The notes: generated from the sequence alone by a model not told the origin. DNA of 64,000 bases from an uncultured Paludibacter sp. (GCA_937927845.1 CALFXE010000234.1:1-64000), one strand, 5' to 3'. Shown: positions 11,422-20,977, counted from the stretch's first letter. Numbers and translations are program-made.

Positions 11422-11859
11422 ATGAAAGAGGAAAATATATCAGTTACAAATATTCTCACGGATTATCTAAACAGGCGTAAATACAGGAAAACACCTGAAA
11501 GATACGCAATCCTTGATAAGATATATTCTATCGATGGTCATTTCGATGCTGAAGGTTTATACGAGAGCATGCAAAATGAATATCGAGTGAGCTTAGCTAC
11601 AATTTACAACACTCTTGATCTCCTCTCTAATGCAGGCTTGGTCATCAAACATCAATTTGATGGATTCTCTGCACAATATGAAAAATCAATCGGCACTCAC
11701 ATTCATAATCACTCGGTGTGTATCATTTGTGGTGCAATCAAAGAATTTACTGATAAAAAAATCAAAAAAGCAATTCAAGCTAAAGAATTTGCTAATTTTC
11801 AAAGCACTCATTATTCCCTTTATATTTATGGGAAATGTAAGAAATGCAGAAACAAATAA
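11422..11859 (+). CDS. Fur family transcriptional regulator
   Basis: A 145-residue metal-dependent repressor. The N-terminal winged helix (about 15-85) contains TPERYAILDKIY and SLATIYNTLDLL. The C-terminal dimerisation domain has HIHNHSVCIICG and a final CKKC, giving two CxxC pairs that would hold a structural zinc. Whether it senses iron, zinc or peroxide cannot be told from the sequence. It lies 14 bp upstream of purA in the same direction. Confidence 0.88.
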   Translation: MKEENISVTNILTDYLNRRKYRKTPERYAILDKIYSIDGHFDAEGLYESMQNEYRVSLATIYNTLDLLSNAGLVIKHQFDGFSAQYEKSIGTHIHNHSVCIICGAIKEFTDKKIKKAIQAKEFANFQSTHYSLYIYGKCKKCRNK

Positions 11860-11873
11860 TTTAACTAATAATA

Positions 11874-13133
11874 ATGAAAGTAGATGTTTTACTGGGACTC
11901 CAATGGGGAGATGAAGGAAAAGGAAAAGTAGTTGATGTATTAACTCCGGAATATGATATTGTTTCGAGATTTCAGGGCGGACCAAATGCAGGGCATACTC
12001 TTGAATTTGAAGAGAAAAAGTATGTATTGCGCTCAATTCCTTCCGGTATTTTTCAAGGCAATAAGATAAATATTATCGGTAATGGCGTTGTACTCGATCC
12101 TGCTTTATTCAAAGCTGAAGTGGAAGCATTGGAAGCTTCAGGACACCCACTGACCAAACGACTTAAAATTTCTAAAAAAGCTCATTTAATCTTACCTACT
12201 CACAGATTACTCGACCTTGCTTCCGAATCTGCAAAAGGAACAGGAAAAATTGGAACTACAGGTAAAGGCATCGGTCCTACATATACTGATAAAATTAGTC
12301 GCAACGGCTTAAGAGTAGGCGATATTCTTCATAATTTCGATGAAAAATATAAAACTGCTATCACCCGCCACAAAGAAATGTTAGCTCAATATGAGTTTGA
12401 ATATGACTTGGCATCATTAGAAAAAGAATGGTTTGATGGTATAGAATGTATCAAAAAATTTGAACTAATCGACAGCGAACACGTTATAAATAATGCATTA
12501 AAAGAAGATAAGAAAATATTGGCTGAGGGTGCTCAAGGTACAATGCTCGATATTGATTTCGGTTCATATCCTTTTGTTACATCATCGAATACGATTTGTG
12601 CAGGTGCGTGTACCGGACTTGGTGTTGCGCCACGTAATATCGGCGAAGTTTACGGAATCTTCAAGGCATATTGTACAAGGGTTGGAAGCGGTCCGTTTCC
12701 TACCGAGCTTTTTGATGAAACCGGCGATTTAATGAGGAAAAATGGTAATGAGTTTGGTTCTGTTACCGGTCGCCCGCGCCGCTGTGGATGGATAGACTTA
12801 GTCGCTCTGAAATATGCTGTGATGATTAATGGTATTACTCAACTGATTATGATGAAAAGCGACGTAATGGATGCTTTTGAAACTATTAAAGCTTGTGTGG
12901 CATATAAAATTGATGGAGTTGAAATTGAGGAGTTTCCGTACTCCATAGAAGGTGAAGTTGAACCTGTTTATGCTGAACTTCCGGGTTGGCAGACTGATAT
13001 GACTTCCATGCAAACTGAAGATGAGTTTCCTGAAGAATTTAATGCTTATCTTGCTTTTATCGAAGAAGAAATTGGTGTTCCTGTTAAAATTGTTTCAGTA
13101 GGACCCGATAGAGCGCAGACTATTATCAGATAA
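11874..13133 (+). CDS. purA: Adenylosuccinate synthetase
   Basis: Catalyses GTP-dependent joining of IMP and aspartate, the first committed step to AMP. GLQWGDEGKGK near residues 8-18 is the diagnostic N-terminal motif. The GPNAGHT segment, the GTTGKGIGP loop and the C-terminal TGRPRRCGWID motif are present. The 419-residue length is typical. It follows fur and runs into aroB with a 3-bp gap, which suggests cotranscription. Confidence 0.96.
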   Translation: MKVDVLLGLQWGDEGKGKVVDVLTPEYDIVSRFQGGPNAGHTLEFEEKKYVLRSIPSGIFQGNKINIIGNGVVLDPALFKAEVEALEASGHPLTKRLKISKKAHLILPTHRLLDLASESAKGTGKIGTTGKGIGPTYTDKISRNGLRVGDILHNFDEKYKTAITRHKEMLAQYEFEYDLASLEKEWFDGIECIKKFELIDSEHVINNALKEDKKILAEGAQGTMLDIDFGSYPFVTSSNTICAGACTGLGVAPRNIGEVYGIFKAYCTRVGSGPFPTELFDETGDLMRKNGNEFGSVTGRPRRCGWIDLVALKYAVMINGITQLIMMKSDVMDAFETIKACVAYKIDGVEIEEFPYSIEGEVEPVYAELPGWQTDMTSMQTEDEFPEEFNAYLAFIEEEIGVPVKIVSVGPDRAQTIIR

Positions 13134-13136
13134 GAA

Positions 13137-14189
13137 ATGGATTTATCAGGTACAATTATAAGTAAAAATATAGTAAATGATGTTCAGAATGCCATAGCCG
13201 GTTATTCAGGGACTGATATTTTTATTCTGACTGACGAGAATTCTTTAAAATACTGTTTTCCTGTTATTAAAGATATTCCGTCATTAGAAAATGCTCATAT
13301 TATAACTATTCCTGCCGGAGACGATAATAAAAACATTGAATCTTCAGTGAAGATATGGCAGTATTTAAGTGAAAATAATGCTACACGTAAATCTCTGATG
13401 ATTAATTTGGGTGGCGGTATGATTACTGATATCGGTGGGTTTGTTGCCTCTACTTTTAAGCGTGGAATTAAATATATCAACATATCAACTACTCTGCTTG
13501 GTGCTGTTGATGCAGCAACCGGTGGCAAAACAGGCATAAACTTTTTAGGTCTCAAAAATGAAATCGGGGCTTTTAATCCTGCTGCTTCTGTGCTGATTTA
13601 TGTCGATTTTTTTAAAACACTCGATATTGAAAATATCCGTTCTGGTTATGCCGAAATGGTGAAGCATGCTTTAATCGACACTCAGGAAGAATGGGAAAGC
13701 GTACTGAAATTCAATTTGGAAGATATTGATTTTGAAGCTTTAACGCCTTTAGTTGAACGTAGTATCCGCATTAAGGAAAAAGTTGTGGAGCAAGACCCTA
13801 AAGAAGAACATTTGCGTAAGGCTCTTAATCTCGGACATACTTTTGCTCATGCTTTCGAGACTTTCTCGTATCGTGTCAAACGTCCTGCTCTTCATGGATA
13901 TGCTGTAATGTGGGGATTGTTATGTGAATTGTATTTGTCGCATTTGAAGTTAGGTTTTCCTAAAGATGAGTTACTGCGACTGAAATATATGACTAAGGAG
14001 TATTATGGCATGTTTAGCTTCGATTGTGATGGTTATGAGGCACTTTACGAACTTATGACTCACGACAAGAAGAACGAATCAAAAGATATAAATTTCACAT
14101 TATTGTCGGATGTAGGAAAGATTAATATAAATCAAACCGCTTCGAAAGAAGAAATATTTGAAGTGTTCGATTTTTATTTAATGGGATGA
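13137..14189 (+). CDS. aroB: 3-dehydroquinate synthase
   Basis: Second enzyme of the shikimate pathway, converting DAHP to 3-dehydroquinate with NAD+ and a divalent metal. Visible signatures are NLGGGMITDIGGF, the GGKTGIN loop, GYAEMVKHALI and the metal-binding LNLGHTFAHAFE. It has 350 residues and starts 3 bp after purA. It ends with TGA, 12 bases before a heptamer array. The dehydratase for the next step, aroQ, lies at 32.6 kb. Confidence 0.94.
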   Translation: MDLSGTIISKNIVNDVQNAIAGYSGTDIFILTDENSLKYCFPVIKDIPSLENAHIITIPAGDDNKNIESSVKIWQYLSENNATRKSLMINLGGGMITDIGGFVASTFKRGIKYINISTTLLGAVDAATGGKTGINFLGLKNEIGAFNPAASVLIYVDFFKTLDIENIRSGYAEMVKHALIDTQEEWESVLKFNLEDIDFEALTPLVERSIRIKEKVVEQDPKEEHLRKALNLGHTFAHAFETFSYRVKRPALHGYAVMWGLLCELYLSHLKLGFPKDELLRLKYMTKEYYGMFSFDCDGYEALYELMTHDKKNESKDINFTLLSDVGKININQTASKEEIFEVFDFYLMG

Positions 14190-14200
14190 ATATATAGTTG

Positions 14201-14376
14201 GTGATTGGTGATTAGTGATTGGTGATTAGTGATTGGTGATTAGTGATTGGTAATTAGTAATTAGTAATTGGTAGAGACGCACAATTTGTGCGTCTGAACA
14301 TTAATACATTAACACATTGACACATTAGCATATTGACATATTAGCATATTGGCATATTAGCATATTAGCACATTAA
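14201..14376. repeat. Heptamer array, palindrome and octamer array downstream of aroB
   Basis: About ten GTGATTG/GTGATTA/GTAATTA heptamers (14201-14273) are followed by a hairpin with stem AGACGCACA/TGTGCGTCT (14275-14295) and then nine or more octamers of CATTAACA/TATTAGCA type (14299-14376). The three parts abut. The hairpin could stop transcription after aroB, but no T-run follows it. Confidence 0.75.
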
Positions 14377-14389
14377 ATATTATTTATAT

Positions 14390-14749
14390 ATGAAACGAAC
14401 ATTAATAATTGGTGCAAGCAGCAATCCTGAACGGTATTCGTACAAAGCTGCCGAAAAACTGTTAAAGTATGGTCATGAGATTAAACTTGTTGGTCTTCGA
14501 CCTGATACAATTTTTGAGCATACTATAGAAACTGAGCATAAACAATTCGAAAATATCGATACTGTAACTTTATATGTTGGTCCGCAAAATCAACATGTTT
14601 ATTACGATTATATTATATCACTGAAACCAAAGCGTGTTATTTTCAATCCGGGAACTGAAAACCCTGAGCTTCAAAGCCTTCTGAAAGCTAAAGGAATTGA
14701 ATACGAAGAAGCATGTACTTTGGTATTATTGGGAACAAATCAATATTAA
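14390..14749 (+). CDS. CoA-binding domain protein (YccU type)
   Basis: A 119-residue single-domain Rossmann protein. It starts with LIIGASSNPERYSYKA, the dinucleotide/CoA-binding motif of the family, and ends with the typical EEACTLVLL strand. Related proteins are small and soluble, and their physiological role is not settled. It begins right after the octamer array and is 26 bp upstream of dapB, so it may share a transcript with it. Confidence 0.8.
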   Translation: MKRTLIIGASSNPERYSYKAAEKLLKYGHEIKLVGLRPDTIFEHTIETEHKQFENIDTVTLYVGPQNQHVYYDYIISLKPKRVIFNPGTENPELQSLLKAKGIEYEEACTLVLLGTNQY

Positions 14750-14775
14750 TTGTCAAACTATTTTTTTAGAAGAAT

Positions 14776-15495
14776 ATGAAAGTTGCATTGATTGGCTATG
14801 GAAAAATGGGTAAGATTATCGGACGCATAGCTAATGAACGTGGACATGAAATTGTGTCAATTATTGACATAGATAATCTATCGGATTTTGAATCTGAAAA
14901 CTTTAAAAATGCTGATGTAGCAATTGAATTTACAGCACCTCATGTTGCACTTGAGAATATCAGAAAATCATTTGCTGCTGGTGTTCCAATAGTGTGTGGC
15001 ACTACCGGCTGGACTGAACACTTGCCCGAAATAAAAAAAGAAGTAGCGGAAAAGGGATACACTCTATTCTGGAGTTCAAATTATAATATAGGCGTAAATA
15101 TCTTCATGTCAGTCAACAGGTTTTTAGCTAAACTGATGAATAAATTTCCTGAGTATAATGTAGAAATGACAGAAGTTCATCATACTCAGAAACTTGATGC
15201 TCCAAGTGGTACAGCCATAACCCTTGCAGAAGGAATAATAGAAAATCTCGATAGAAAAACTAATTGGTCGAAAGAGACTGAAATAAATGCTCAAGATATT
15301 GCAATTAAATCTGTCCGTGAAGGACAAGTACCTGGTATTCACACTATTGAATACGACTCATTAGTTGATACTATAACAATAACGCATGATGCAAAAAGTC
15401 GCGAAGGTTTTGCATTAGGTGCAGTTATAGCAGCCGAGTTTATCATTGGTAAAAAAGGCTTTTATAATATGCGAGATGTTGTAAAACTCGACTAA
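14776..15495 (+). CDS. dapB: 4-hydroxy-tetrahydrodipicolinate reductase
   Basis: NAD(P)H-dependent step of the diaminopimelate/lysine pathway. The N-terminal Rossmann motif is GYGKMGKIIG. CGTTGW and SSNYNIGVNIF are family signatures, and HHTQKLDAPSGTA carries the catalytic histidine and lysine. At 239 residues it is of the shorter Bacteroidota length. It is 32 bp upstream of lepB in the same direction. Confidence 0.95.
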   Translation: MKVALIGYGKMGKIIGRIANERGHEIVSIIDIDNLSDFESENFKNADVAIEFTAPHVALENIRKSFAAGVPIVCGTTGWTEHLPEIKKEVAEKGYTLFWSSNYNIGVNIFMSVNRFLAKLMNKFPEYNVEMTEVHHTQKLDAPSGTAITLAEGIIENLDRKTNWSKETEINAQDIAIKSVREGQVPGIHTIEYDSLVDTITITHDAKSREGFALGAVIAAEFIIGKKGFYNMRDVVKLD

Positions 15496-15527
15496 TTTAT
15501 TATTTTAAAACTTCATAATCATTAATC

Positions 15528-17003
15528 ATGACTCAAGAACAATCATCAACATTAAAAGATCGTCTATCGAAAGCACCTAAACAATGGATTAAAGCGCTCA
15601 TATGGTGTGTTATTTATATACTATTTATTGTGTGGGTTGGAAATTTCTGGTGGCTACTCTTGTTGCCGGTTGTTTTTGATGCATTTGTAACTAAGTTTAT
15701 CCCCTGGACTTGGTGGAAAAAGTCGAAAAACAAAACTTTTCTTGCTATTATGGGATGGGTGGATGCTATTGTATTCGCATTGGTGGCTGTGTATTTTATC
15801 AATACATATCTGTTTCAGAACTATCAAATTCCAACTTCTTCTTTAGAAAAGACTTTATTAGTGGGCGATTTTCTATTCGTAAGCAAAGCAAGTTATGGTC
15901 CGCGTGTACCTAACACTCCACTGTCATTTCCTCTTGTTCAGCATACATTTCCGGTCATAAACACAAAATCATTCCTTGAAAAACCTCAGTGGGAATACAA
16001 ACGTCTGAAAGGTTTTGCAGAAATAAAAAGGGATGATATTGTAGTATTTAACTTCCCTACCGGAGATACGGTACCTGTAAATAAGCAAAATCCGGATTAT
16101 TACATCAGTTGCTATTACGAAGGATATAACAGTCTGCGAATGTCCAATCAATCACATTCGCCTACTATTGATGAAATTATGGATGCGGGAAGGAAAGTTG
16201 TAAGAGCTAAGAAACATGAATATGGCGAAATCGTTTATCGTCCGGTCGATCGCCGCGAAAACTATGTAAAAAGATGTGTAGGCTTACCCGGTGATATGTT
16301 TGAGATCAGAAATAATAAAATTTTTGTAAACAACACACCACAAGAAAATCATTCCGGTATTCAGTTTAATTATTACGTCCAAACCGATGGTAGAGTATTA
16401 TCATCAGAAACATTGACAAAACTTGGTATCAGCAAAGAAGATCGCTCAATGCTAAATGCGCAGTATGAATACAATCTGATTGCTTATCTGGGAATGGAGC
16501 CTGCAAAACCAATATATCATTTTCCTCTTACCGACAGCATGCTCGAGAAAATAAAGAAAATTCAAGGTGTTGAAAGAATTTCAATTGAGCCATACGAAAT
16601 GGGCGGCGATGTCTTTCCTTTAGGTGGTAACAAAGACTGGAATCGTGATAATATGGGACCGATTTACATTCCTAAAAAAGGTGCTACTCTGAAATTGAGT
16701 AAATACAATCTGCCTATCTATGAGAGAATTATCCGTGTTTATGAACATAATACTTTAGTTGAAAAGGACGGAAAGTTTTTTATAAACGATGTTGAAACAG
16801 AACACTACACATTCAAAATGGATTATTATTGGATGATGGGTGATAATCGTCATAATTCGGCAGACTCTCGTTACTGGGGTTTTGTGCCTGAAGATCATAT
16901 AGTTGGTCGACCTGTATTAGTTTGGCTATCATTAGATAAAGATAAAGGCTGGTTCAACGGAAAAATCAGATTTAATCGTTTCTTTAAAGATGCAAGCAGA
17001 TAG
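15528..17003 (+). CDS. lepB: Signal peptidase I
   Basis: Inner-membrane serine/lysine protease that removes signal peptides from exported proteins. Two hydrophobic segments (about 22-58 and 72-92) precede the catalytic segment IPTSSLEKTLLVGDF, where S105 aligns with the nucleophile. YVKRCVGLPGD carries the general-base lysine, and MMGDNRHNSADSRYWG is the C-terminal signature. At 491 residues it has the long insert usual in Bacteroidota. Its last 14 bases overlap the start of the wbqC-like gene, so the two are probably translated together. Confidence 0.94.
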   Translation: MTQEQSSTLKDRLSKAPKQWIKALIWCVIYILFIVWVGNFWWLLLLPVVFDAFVTKFIPWTWWKKSKNKTFLAIMGWVDAIVFALVAVYFINTYLFQNYQIPTSSLEKTLLVGDFLFVSKASYGPRVPNTPLSFPLVQHTFPVINTKSFLEKPQWEYKRLKGFAEIKRDDIVVFNFPTGDTVPVNKQNPDYYISCYYEGYNSLRMSNQSHSPTIDEIMDAGRKVVRAKKHEYGEIVYRPVDRRENYVKRCVGLPGDMFEIRNNKIFVNNTPQENHSGIQFNYYVQTDGRVLSSETLTKLGISKEDRSMLNAQYEYNLIAYLGMEPAKPIYHFPLTDSMLEKIKKIQGVERISIEPYEMGGDVFPLGGNKDWNRDNMGPIYIPKKGATLKLSKYNLPIYERIIRVYEHNTLVEKDGKFFINDVETEHYTFKMDYYWMMGDNRHNSADSRYWGFVPEDHIVGRPVLVWLSLDKDKGWFNGKIRFNRFFKDASR

Positions 17004-17640
17004 TCATGATTTGTTGAAGTTTAACTATTGCATAAGCATAGCATATTTAGGTCCGATTAAATATTATGCTATACTTGCCAATTCGTCTCCTGTACTTCTC
17101 GAACAACATGAAAGCTATGTAAAACAGAGTTATAGAAACCGATGTACTATAGCTACCGCAAACGGAAAGATGGATTTATCAATTCCGATTGAAAAGTACG
17201 AAAAAGGTAAAACTACCATCAAAGATGTACGAATTGCGTATCATGGTAGATGGAACGAACAACATTGGAAAGCTATTACATCTGCATATAATTCCAGTCC
17301 GTTTTTCGAATATTACGAGGATGAATTAAGAGAGTTTTTCGATAAAAAATGGACATTCCTTTGGGATTTCAACCATGCAATTCAGCAAAAAATGATTGAA
17401 TTAATTGATATTCAGCCTATCATTCAATTAACAAATGAATTTTCAAAAGAGTATCCTGAAACAATAAATGATGTCAGAATGAGAATTCATCCAAAAAATG
17501 AAATGATAAATAAGAACATAATTCCGTATTATCAGGTCTTTCAGAACAAGTTTGGATTTATACCAAATCTAAGTATTCTTGATTTACTGATGAATATGGG
17601 AAATGAGTCAATTTTGATGTTAAAAAATTCAAATAAATAA
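16990..17640 (+). CDS. WbqC-like family protein
   Basis: A 216-residue cytoplasmic protein with the family's AYLGPIKYYAIL start, RNRCTIATANG segment and WKAITSAYNSSPFFEYY motif. WbqC relatives are found in polysaccharide loci and next to lepB in this phylum, but their biochemical activity is not established. The start at 16990 overlaps lepB by 14 bases. Nothing seems missing compared with family members. Confidence 0.82.
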   Translation: MQADSHDLLKFNYCISIAYLGPIKYYAILANSSPVLLEQHESYVKQSYRNRCTIATANGKMDLSIPIEKYEKGKTTIKDVRIAYHGRWNEQHWKAITSAYNSSPFFEYYEDELREFFDKKWTFLWDFNHAIQQKMIELIDIQPIIQLTNEFSKEYPETINDVRMRIHPKNEMINKNIIPYYQVFQNKFGFIPNLSILDLLMNMGNESILMLKNSNK

Positions 17641-17651
17641 CGAATAATCTG

Positions 17652-17659
17652 TATATTTG
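17652..17659 (+). promoter_or_regulatory. -7 element upstream of ilvE
   Basis: TATATTTG followed by C, 28 bases before the ilvE ATG and 12 bases after the preceding stop codon. I do not see a good -33 element. Confidence 0.45.
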
Positions 17660-17687
17660 CACAAAAATTTCGAAAAAGCACAAGAAA

Positions 17688-18704
17688 ATGAAAGAGATAG
17701 ATTGGAGTAATATCGGTTTCGGGTATATGAAAACAGATTTCAACGTTCGTTGCACATTTACTGATGGTAAATGGGGCGAGTTGGAAGTTCACGAAGATGA
17801 ATACATAAATATGCATATGGCTGCTACTTGCCTTCATTACGGACAGGAAGTTTTTGAAGGTTTAAAGGCATTCAAAGGTAAAGACGGGAAAATCCGTATA
17901 TTTAGAATGGATGAAAATGCCAAGCGTATGCAATCATCTTGCGAAGGTATCCTCATGGAGACTTTACCTTTAGAAAAATTTCAAGAAGCTGTTATCAAAG
18001 CAGTTAAATTAAACGAACGTTTTGTTCCTCCCTACGGTTCAGGTGCATCTCTTTATATTCGTCCTTTTCTTTTTGGAATTAGTCCGCAATTAGGTGTAAA
18101 TCCTGCAAAAGATTATCTATTTATAGTTTTAGTGTCACCGGTTGGTCCGTATTTCAAAGGAGGCTTTGCCACAACACCTTTTGTGATTATGCGTCAGTAC
18201 GACCGTTCAGCTCCGCTTGGTACAGGCAAATACAAAGTTGGTGGAAATTATGCAGCAAGTTTAGTTGCCGGTCAGCATGCGCACTCATTAGGTTATTCAA
18301 ATATTTTTTATCTTGATGCAAGAGAAAAAAAATACATTGACGAATGTGGAGCTGCCAATTTTTTCGGAATAAAAAACAACACTTACGTTACACCAAAATC
18401 AACATCGATTCTACCGTCCATTACAAATAAAAGCTTGATGGTGCTTGCCAAAGAAATGGGGTTGACAGTCGAGCAACGTTCTATTCCTGTAGAAGAATTA
18501 GCCACATTTGAAGAAGCCGGTGCATGTGGAACCGCCGCAGTTATCAGTCCGATTGAAAGGATAGATGATTTCGACACCAAAATATCATATGTGTTTTCGA
18601 AAGACGGTAAGCCTGGTCCCATTTGTGATAAATTATTCCACAAGCTACAAGGAATTCAATATGGTGACGAACCAGATCTATACAGCTGGACTACAGTAGT
18701 TTAA
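17688..18704 (+). CDS. ilvE: Branched-chain amino acid aminotransferase
   Basis: Class IV PLP aminotransferase that interconverts leucine, isoleucine and valine with their keto acids. Seen motifs are YGQEVFEGLKAF near the start, the substrate loop SGASLYIRPF, the PLP lysine in KVGGNYAASL, and YLDAREKKYIDECGAANFF. The 338-residue length matches the larger bacterial form. It has its own promoter-like element and is followed after 27 bp by the ABC ATPase gene. Confidence 0.94.
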   Translation: MKEIDWSNIGFGYMKTDFNVRCTFTDGKWGELEVHEDEYINMHMAATCLHYGQEVFEGLKAFKGKDGKIRIFRMDENAKRMQSSCEGILMETLPLEKFQEAVIKAVKLNERFVPPYGSGASLYIRPFLFGISPQLGVNPAKDYLFIVLVSPVGPYFKGGFATTPFVIMRQYDRSAPLGTGKYKVGGNYAASLVAGQHAHSLGYSNIFYLDAREKKYIDECGAANFFGIKNNTYVTPKSTSILPSITNKSLMVLAKEMGLTVEQRSIPVEELATFEEAGACGTAAVISPIERIDDFDTKISYVFSKDGKPGPICDKLFHKLQGIQYGDEPDLYSWTTVV

Positions 18705-18731
18705 GAAATAGGCAGCTTTAGATAATCGAAA

Positions 18732-19967
18732 ATGAAACATATAGGTATCTACTGCACAAACTCCATCAGCAAAAAGAAACTGATTAATGCTATTTGCAAT
18801 GAAAATCTATTGCGGCAACATATAGATTTGTCCAATCAGCACGGCGAAGTATATTCTTCAATTACCATAGATAAAATGATTGAAGATGAATACAAACATG
18901 ATAAGATTATCATAAACACCAAAGCCAACAAGACTTTGGAAAGCATGTCAAGCGGTCAGCAACGCAAAGCTTTAGCACAATATATATGCGAGCAAAAACC
19001 TGATTACATAATTTTAGACGACATGCAAAGCAATGTAGATGTTCAGACATTAGATTCTTTGTACACTCTTTTTGAAAGTCACAACTCAAGTTGCAGATAT
19101 ATACAATTATTCAGTCGCCGCAATGATATACTGCCTTATTTAGATCAAATCATTGAAATAGACAATGATTTAAATATAGTTGAAGCATTTGATTATAAGA
19201 GCTTTATCGAAATAATTACAGATGACTATACATTTCATAATATATCCTTTCCTAAGGTATTTTCAAAGATTCCCATTTATGATCCATTGGTTGAATTGCG
19301 AGATGTAAATGTAAGTTATGGTACAAAACAAGTATTAAACAATATCAAATGGCAAATCCGACCGGGTGAATATTGGGAATTACGTGGTGCGATTGGTTCG
19401 GGCAAAAGCACTATGCTATCGATGATAATAGGTGATAACCCCAAAGCTTTCGGTCAAGATATTTATCTCTTTGGAAGAAAGAAAGGTACAGGAGAATCAG
19501 TTTGGGATATTAAAGAAAAAATCGGTTATTTCTATCCCAAGATGACGCAATTATTTAAACGAAACGATACGGTTGAAGACATGATAATATCAGGTTTCTT
19601 CGACTCATTAGGTCTGTACACTAAACCCACAGGATGGCAACAGGAAATAGCGAGGGAATGGATAAAAAATCTGGGTGTTGAATATAAAAATAAGAGATTT
19701 CAGGAATTAACATCCGGTCAGCAAAGAATAATTTTAGTTGTAAGAGCACTTGTAAAACAGCCGCCATTATTAATACTTGACGAGCCTACAGCAGGATTAG
19801 ATGATAACAACGCAAGATTATTTGTATCATTGATTCAGTCAATATCCCAAGCTAAGAAAATTGCAATAATATTCGTATCTCATAGAAAAGAAGACGGATT
19901 AAATCCTGAGCATATTTATCAATTACTACCAACCGAAGACGGTTCAATAGGAAAAGTCGTATTTTAA
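18732..19967 (+). CDS. Tandem ABC ATPase (ModF-like) with degenerate first domain
   Basis: A 411-residue soluble protein made of two ABC domains. The second (about 190-405) is complete: Walker A GAIGSGKST, signature TSGQQR and Walker B LLILDEP. The first keeps a signature (SSGQQRKAL) and Walker B (YIILDD) but I find no Walker A P-loop, so it probably does not hydrolyse ATP. No permease is adjacent. Relatives are annotated as ModF/PhrA, but the true role is uncertain and a transport function should not be assumed. Confidence 0.8.
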   Translation: MKHIGIYCTNSISKKKLINAICNENLLRQHIDLSNQHGEVYSSITIDKMIEDEYKHDKIIINTKANKTLESMSSGQQRKALAQYICEQKPDYIILDDMQSNVDVQTLDSLYTLFESHNSSCRYIQLFSRRNDILPYLDQIIEIDNDLNIVEAFDYKSFIEIITDDYTFHNISFPKVFSKIPIYDPLVELRDVNVSYGTKQVLNNIKWQIRPGEYWELRGAIGSGKSTMLSMIIGDNPKAFGQDIYLFGRKKGTGESVWDIKEKIGYFYPKMTQLFKRNDTVEDMIISGFFDSLGLYTKPTGWQQEIAREWIKNLGVEYKNKRFQELTSGQQRIILVVRALVKQPPLLILDEPTAGLDDNNARLFVSLIQSISQAKKIAIIFVSHRKEDGLNPEHIYQLLPTEDGSIGKVVF

Positions 19968-19990
19968 ACAATGATTCTGAATTATTGTTA

Positions 19991-19998
19991 TACCTTTG
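19991..19998 (+). promoter_or_regulatory. Possible -7 element upstream of the barrel gene
   Basis: TACCTTTG fits TAnnTTTG, but it lies 113 bases before the chosen ATG, so the leader would span the octamer repeat and the CCCGAT hairpin. Confidence 0.35.
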
Positions 19999-20037
19999 TT
20001 GAGCCAATTACTTACAAGGTTTCAATACAAACCACAT

Positions 20038-20098
20038 ATTAACACATTGGCATTACTTGTCCCGATTTATCGGGATTAGCACATTATTCACATTAACA
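20038..20098. repeat. Octamer-type repeat with a CCCGAT palindrome
   Basis: Words of the CATTAACA/CATTGGCA/TTAGCACA kind, as at 14299-14376, flank a 14-base palindrome CCCGATTTATCGGG (20061-20074). It lies in the 5' leader of the barrel gene. Confidence 0.55.
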
Positions 20099-20110
20099 AA
20101 TTATTTAAGT

Positions 20111-20689
20111 ATGAAAACAAAACATATATTATTATTATTCATTTTAGTTATAAGCCCAATATTCATTATAAACTCACAGACACTAAAGAAAGCTCCTAAT
20201 CAATACAGTTTGGAGATGGGGTATCGCAACTTATTTTATCATTCTGATAATATTGTAATGAATAATATGCACGGATATGGTGCATTATTGGATTATGCTT
20301 GGCAACTCGGAGGATTGGACGGTTCCAAAAACGCATCTTTTATTTCAGTGCCGATAGGTTACACCATTTTACCGGCAGGTGATAATACATCAAAACAAAT
20401 ATCAATGTTGAATTATGGCTGGACGGTAAGACATGAATTGAGTCGCAACAAGCAAGTTATTCCTTTTGTTGGTTATGGTCTGCTACTCAACAATCTAAGA
20501 ATTGCAGATACTGAAGGCTCTGTATTTGGTCATCAGACTGAATTTGATTTTGGGCTGAATTTCAAGACAAACTCAAAGTTGAGCTATTTCGTTAAATTAC
20601 AATACAGTTACACTTCTTATCCAAAGTTAGGTGATCCTCAACGAATAAAATTTCATTTTGCTGACATAAGATTTGGCTTTAGGTTATAG
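20111..20689 (+). CDS. Small outer-membrane beta-barrel protein
   Basis: The ATG at 20111 begins MKTKHILLLFILVISPIFI, a signal peptide; an upstream in-frame start at 20057 would lie inside the repeat. The mature part, about 170 residues, alternates aromatic and polar residues in short strands and ends in FADIRFGFRL, as an outer-membrane barrel does. I do not recognise a specific family or ligand. It stands alone just upstream of tRNA-Ser. Confidence 0.7.
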   Translation: MKTKHILLLFILVISPIFIINSQTLKKAPNQYSLEMGYRNLFYHSDNIVMNNMHGYGALLDYAWQLGGLDGSKNASFISVPIGYTILPAGDNTSKQISMLNYGWTVRHELSRNKQVIPFVGYGLLLNNLRIADTEGSVFGHQTEFDFGLNFKTNSKLSYFVKLQYSYTSYPKLGDPQRIKFHFADIRFGFRL

Positions 20690-20708
20690 ATATTATCTAA
20701 AAAATGTA

Positions 20709-20716
20709 TATTTTTG
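20709..20716 (+). promoter_or_regulatory. -7 element of tRNA-Ser
   Basis: TATTTTTG followed by C, 13 bases before the tRNA 5' end. Confidence 0.5.
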
Positions 20717-20728
20717 CATCGACTTACA

Positions 20729-20815
20729 GGAAAGTTGCCGGAGTGGTCGATCGGGGCGGTCTCGAAAACCGTTGTGCTCTTGCGGGCACCCAGGGTTCGA
20801 ATCCCTGACTTTCCG
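20729..20815 (+). tRNA. tRNA-Ser (CGA)
   Basis: 87-base class II tRNA. Acceptor GGAAAGT/ACTTTCC, anticodon loop CTCGAAA with anticodon CGA, a long variable arm GTGCTCTTGCGGGCAC and T-loop TTCGAAT. The discriminator is G. No CCA is encoded. Confidence 0.95.
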
Positions 20816-20862
20816 CTGACAATCAGCAAGTTAATACATAGCGATAAAATTTCAATAAAAAA

Positions 20863-20894
20863 TTTGGAAATTCGAGCATATTGTATTATCTTTG
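20863..20894 (+). promoter_or_regulatory. Promoter of initiator tRNA-Met
   Basis: TTTG at 20863-20866 and TATCTTTG at 20887-20894 fit the phylum consensus, 11 bases before the tRNA. Confidence 0.6.
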
Positions 20895-20905
20895 CAGTCC
20901 AATAT

Positions 20906-20977
<72 letters not shown>

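Noticed and set aside
14201..14376. CRISPR or regulatory iteron array
   Set aside because: Units of 7-8 bp without spacers and without a replication gene nearby; they are simple tandem repeats.
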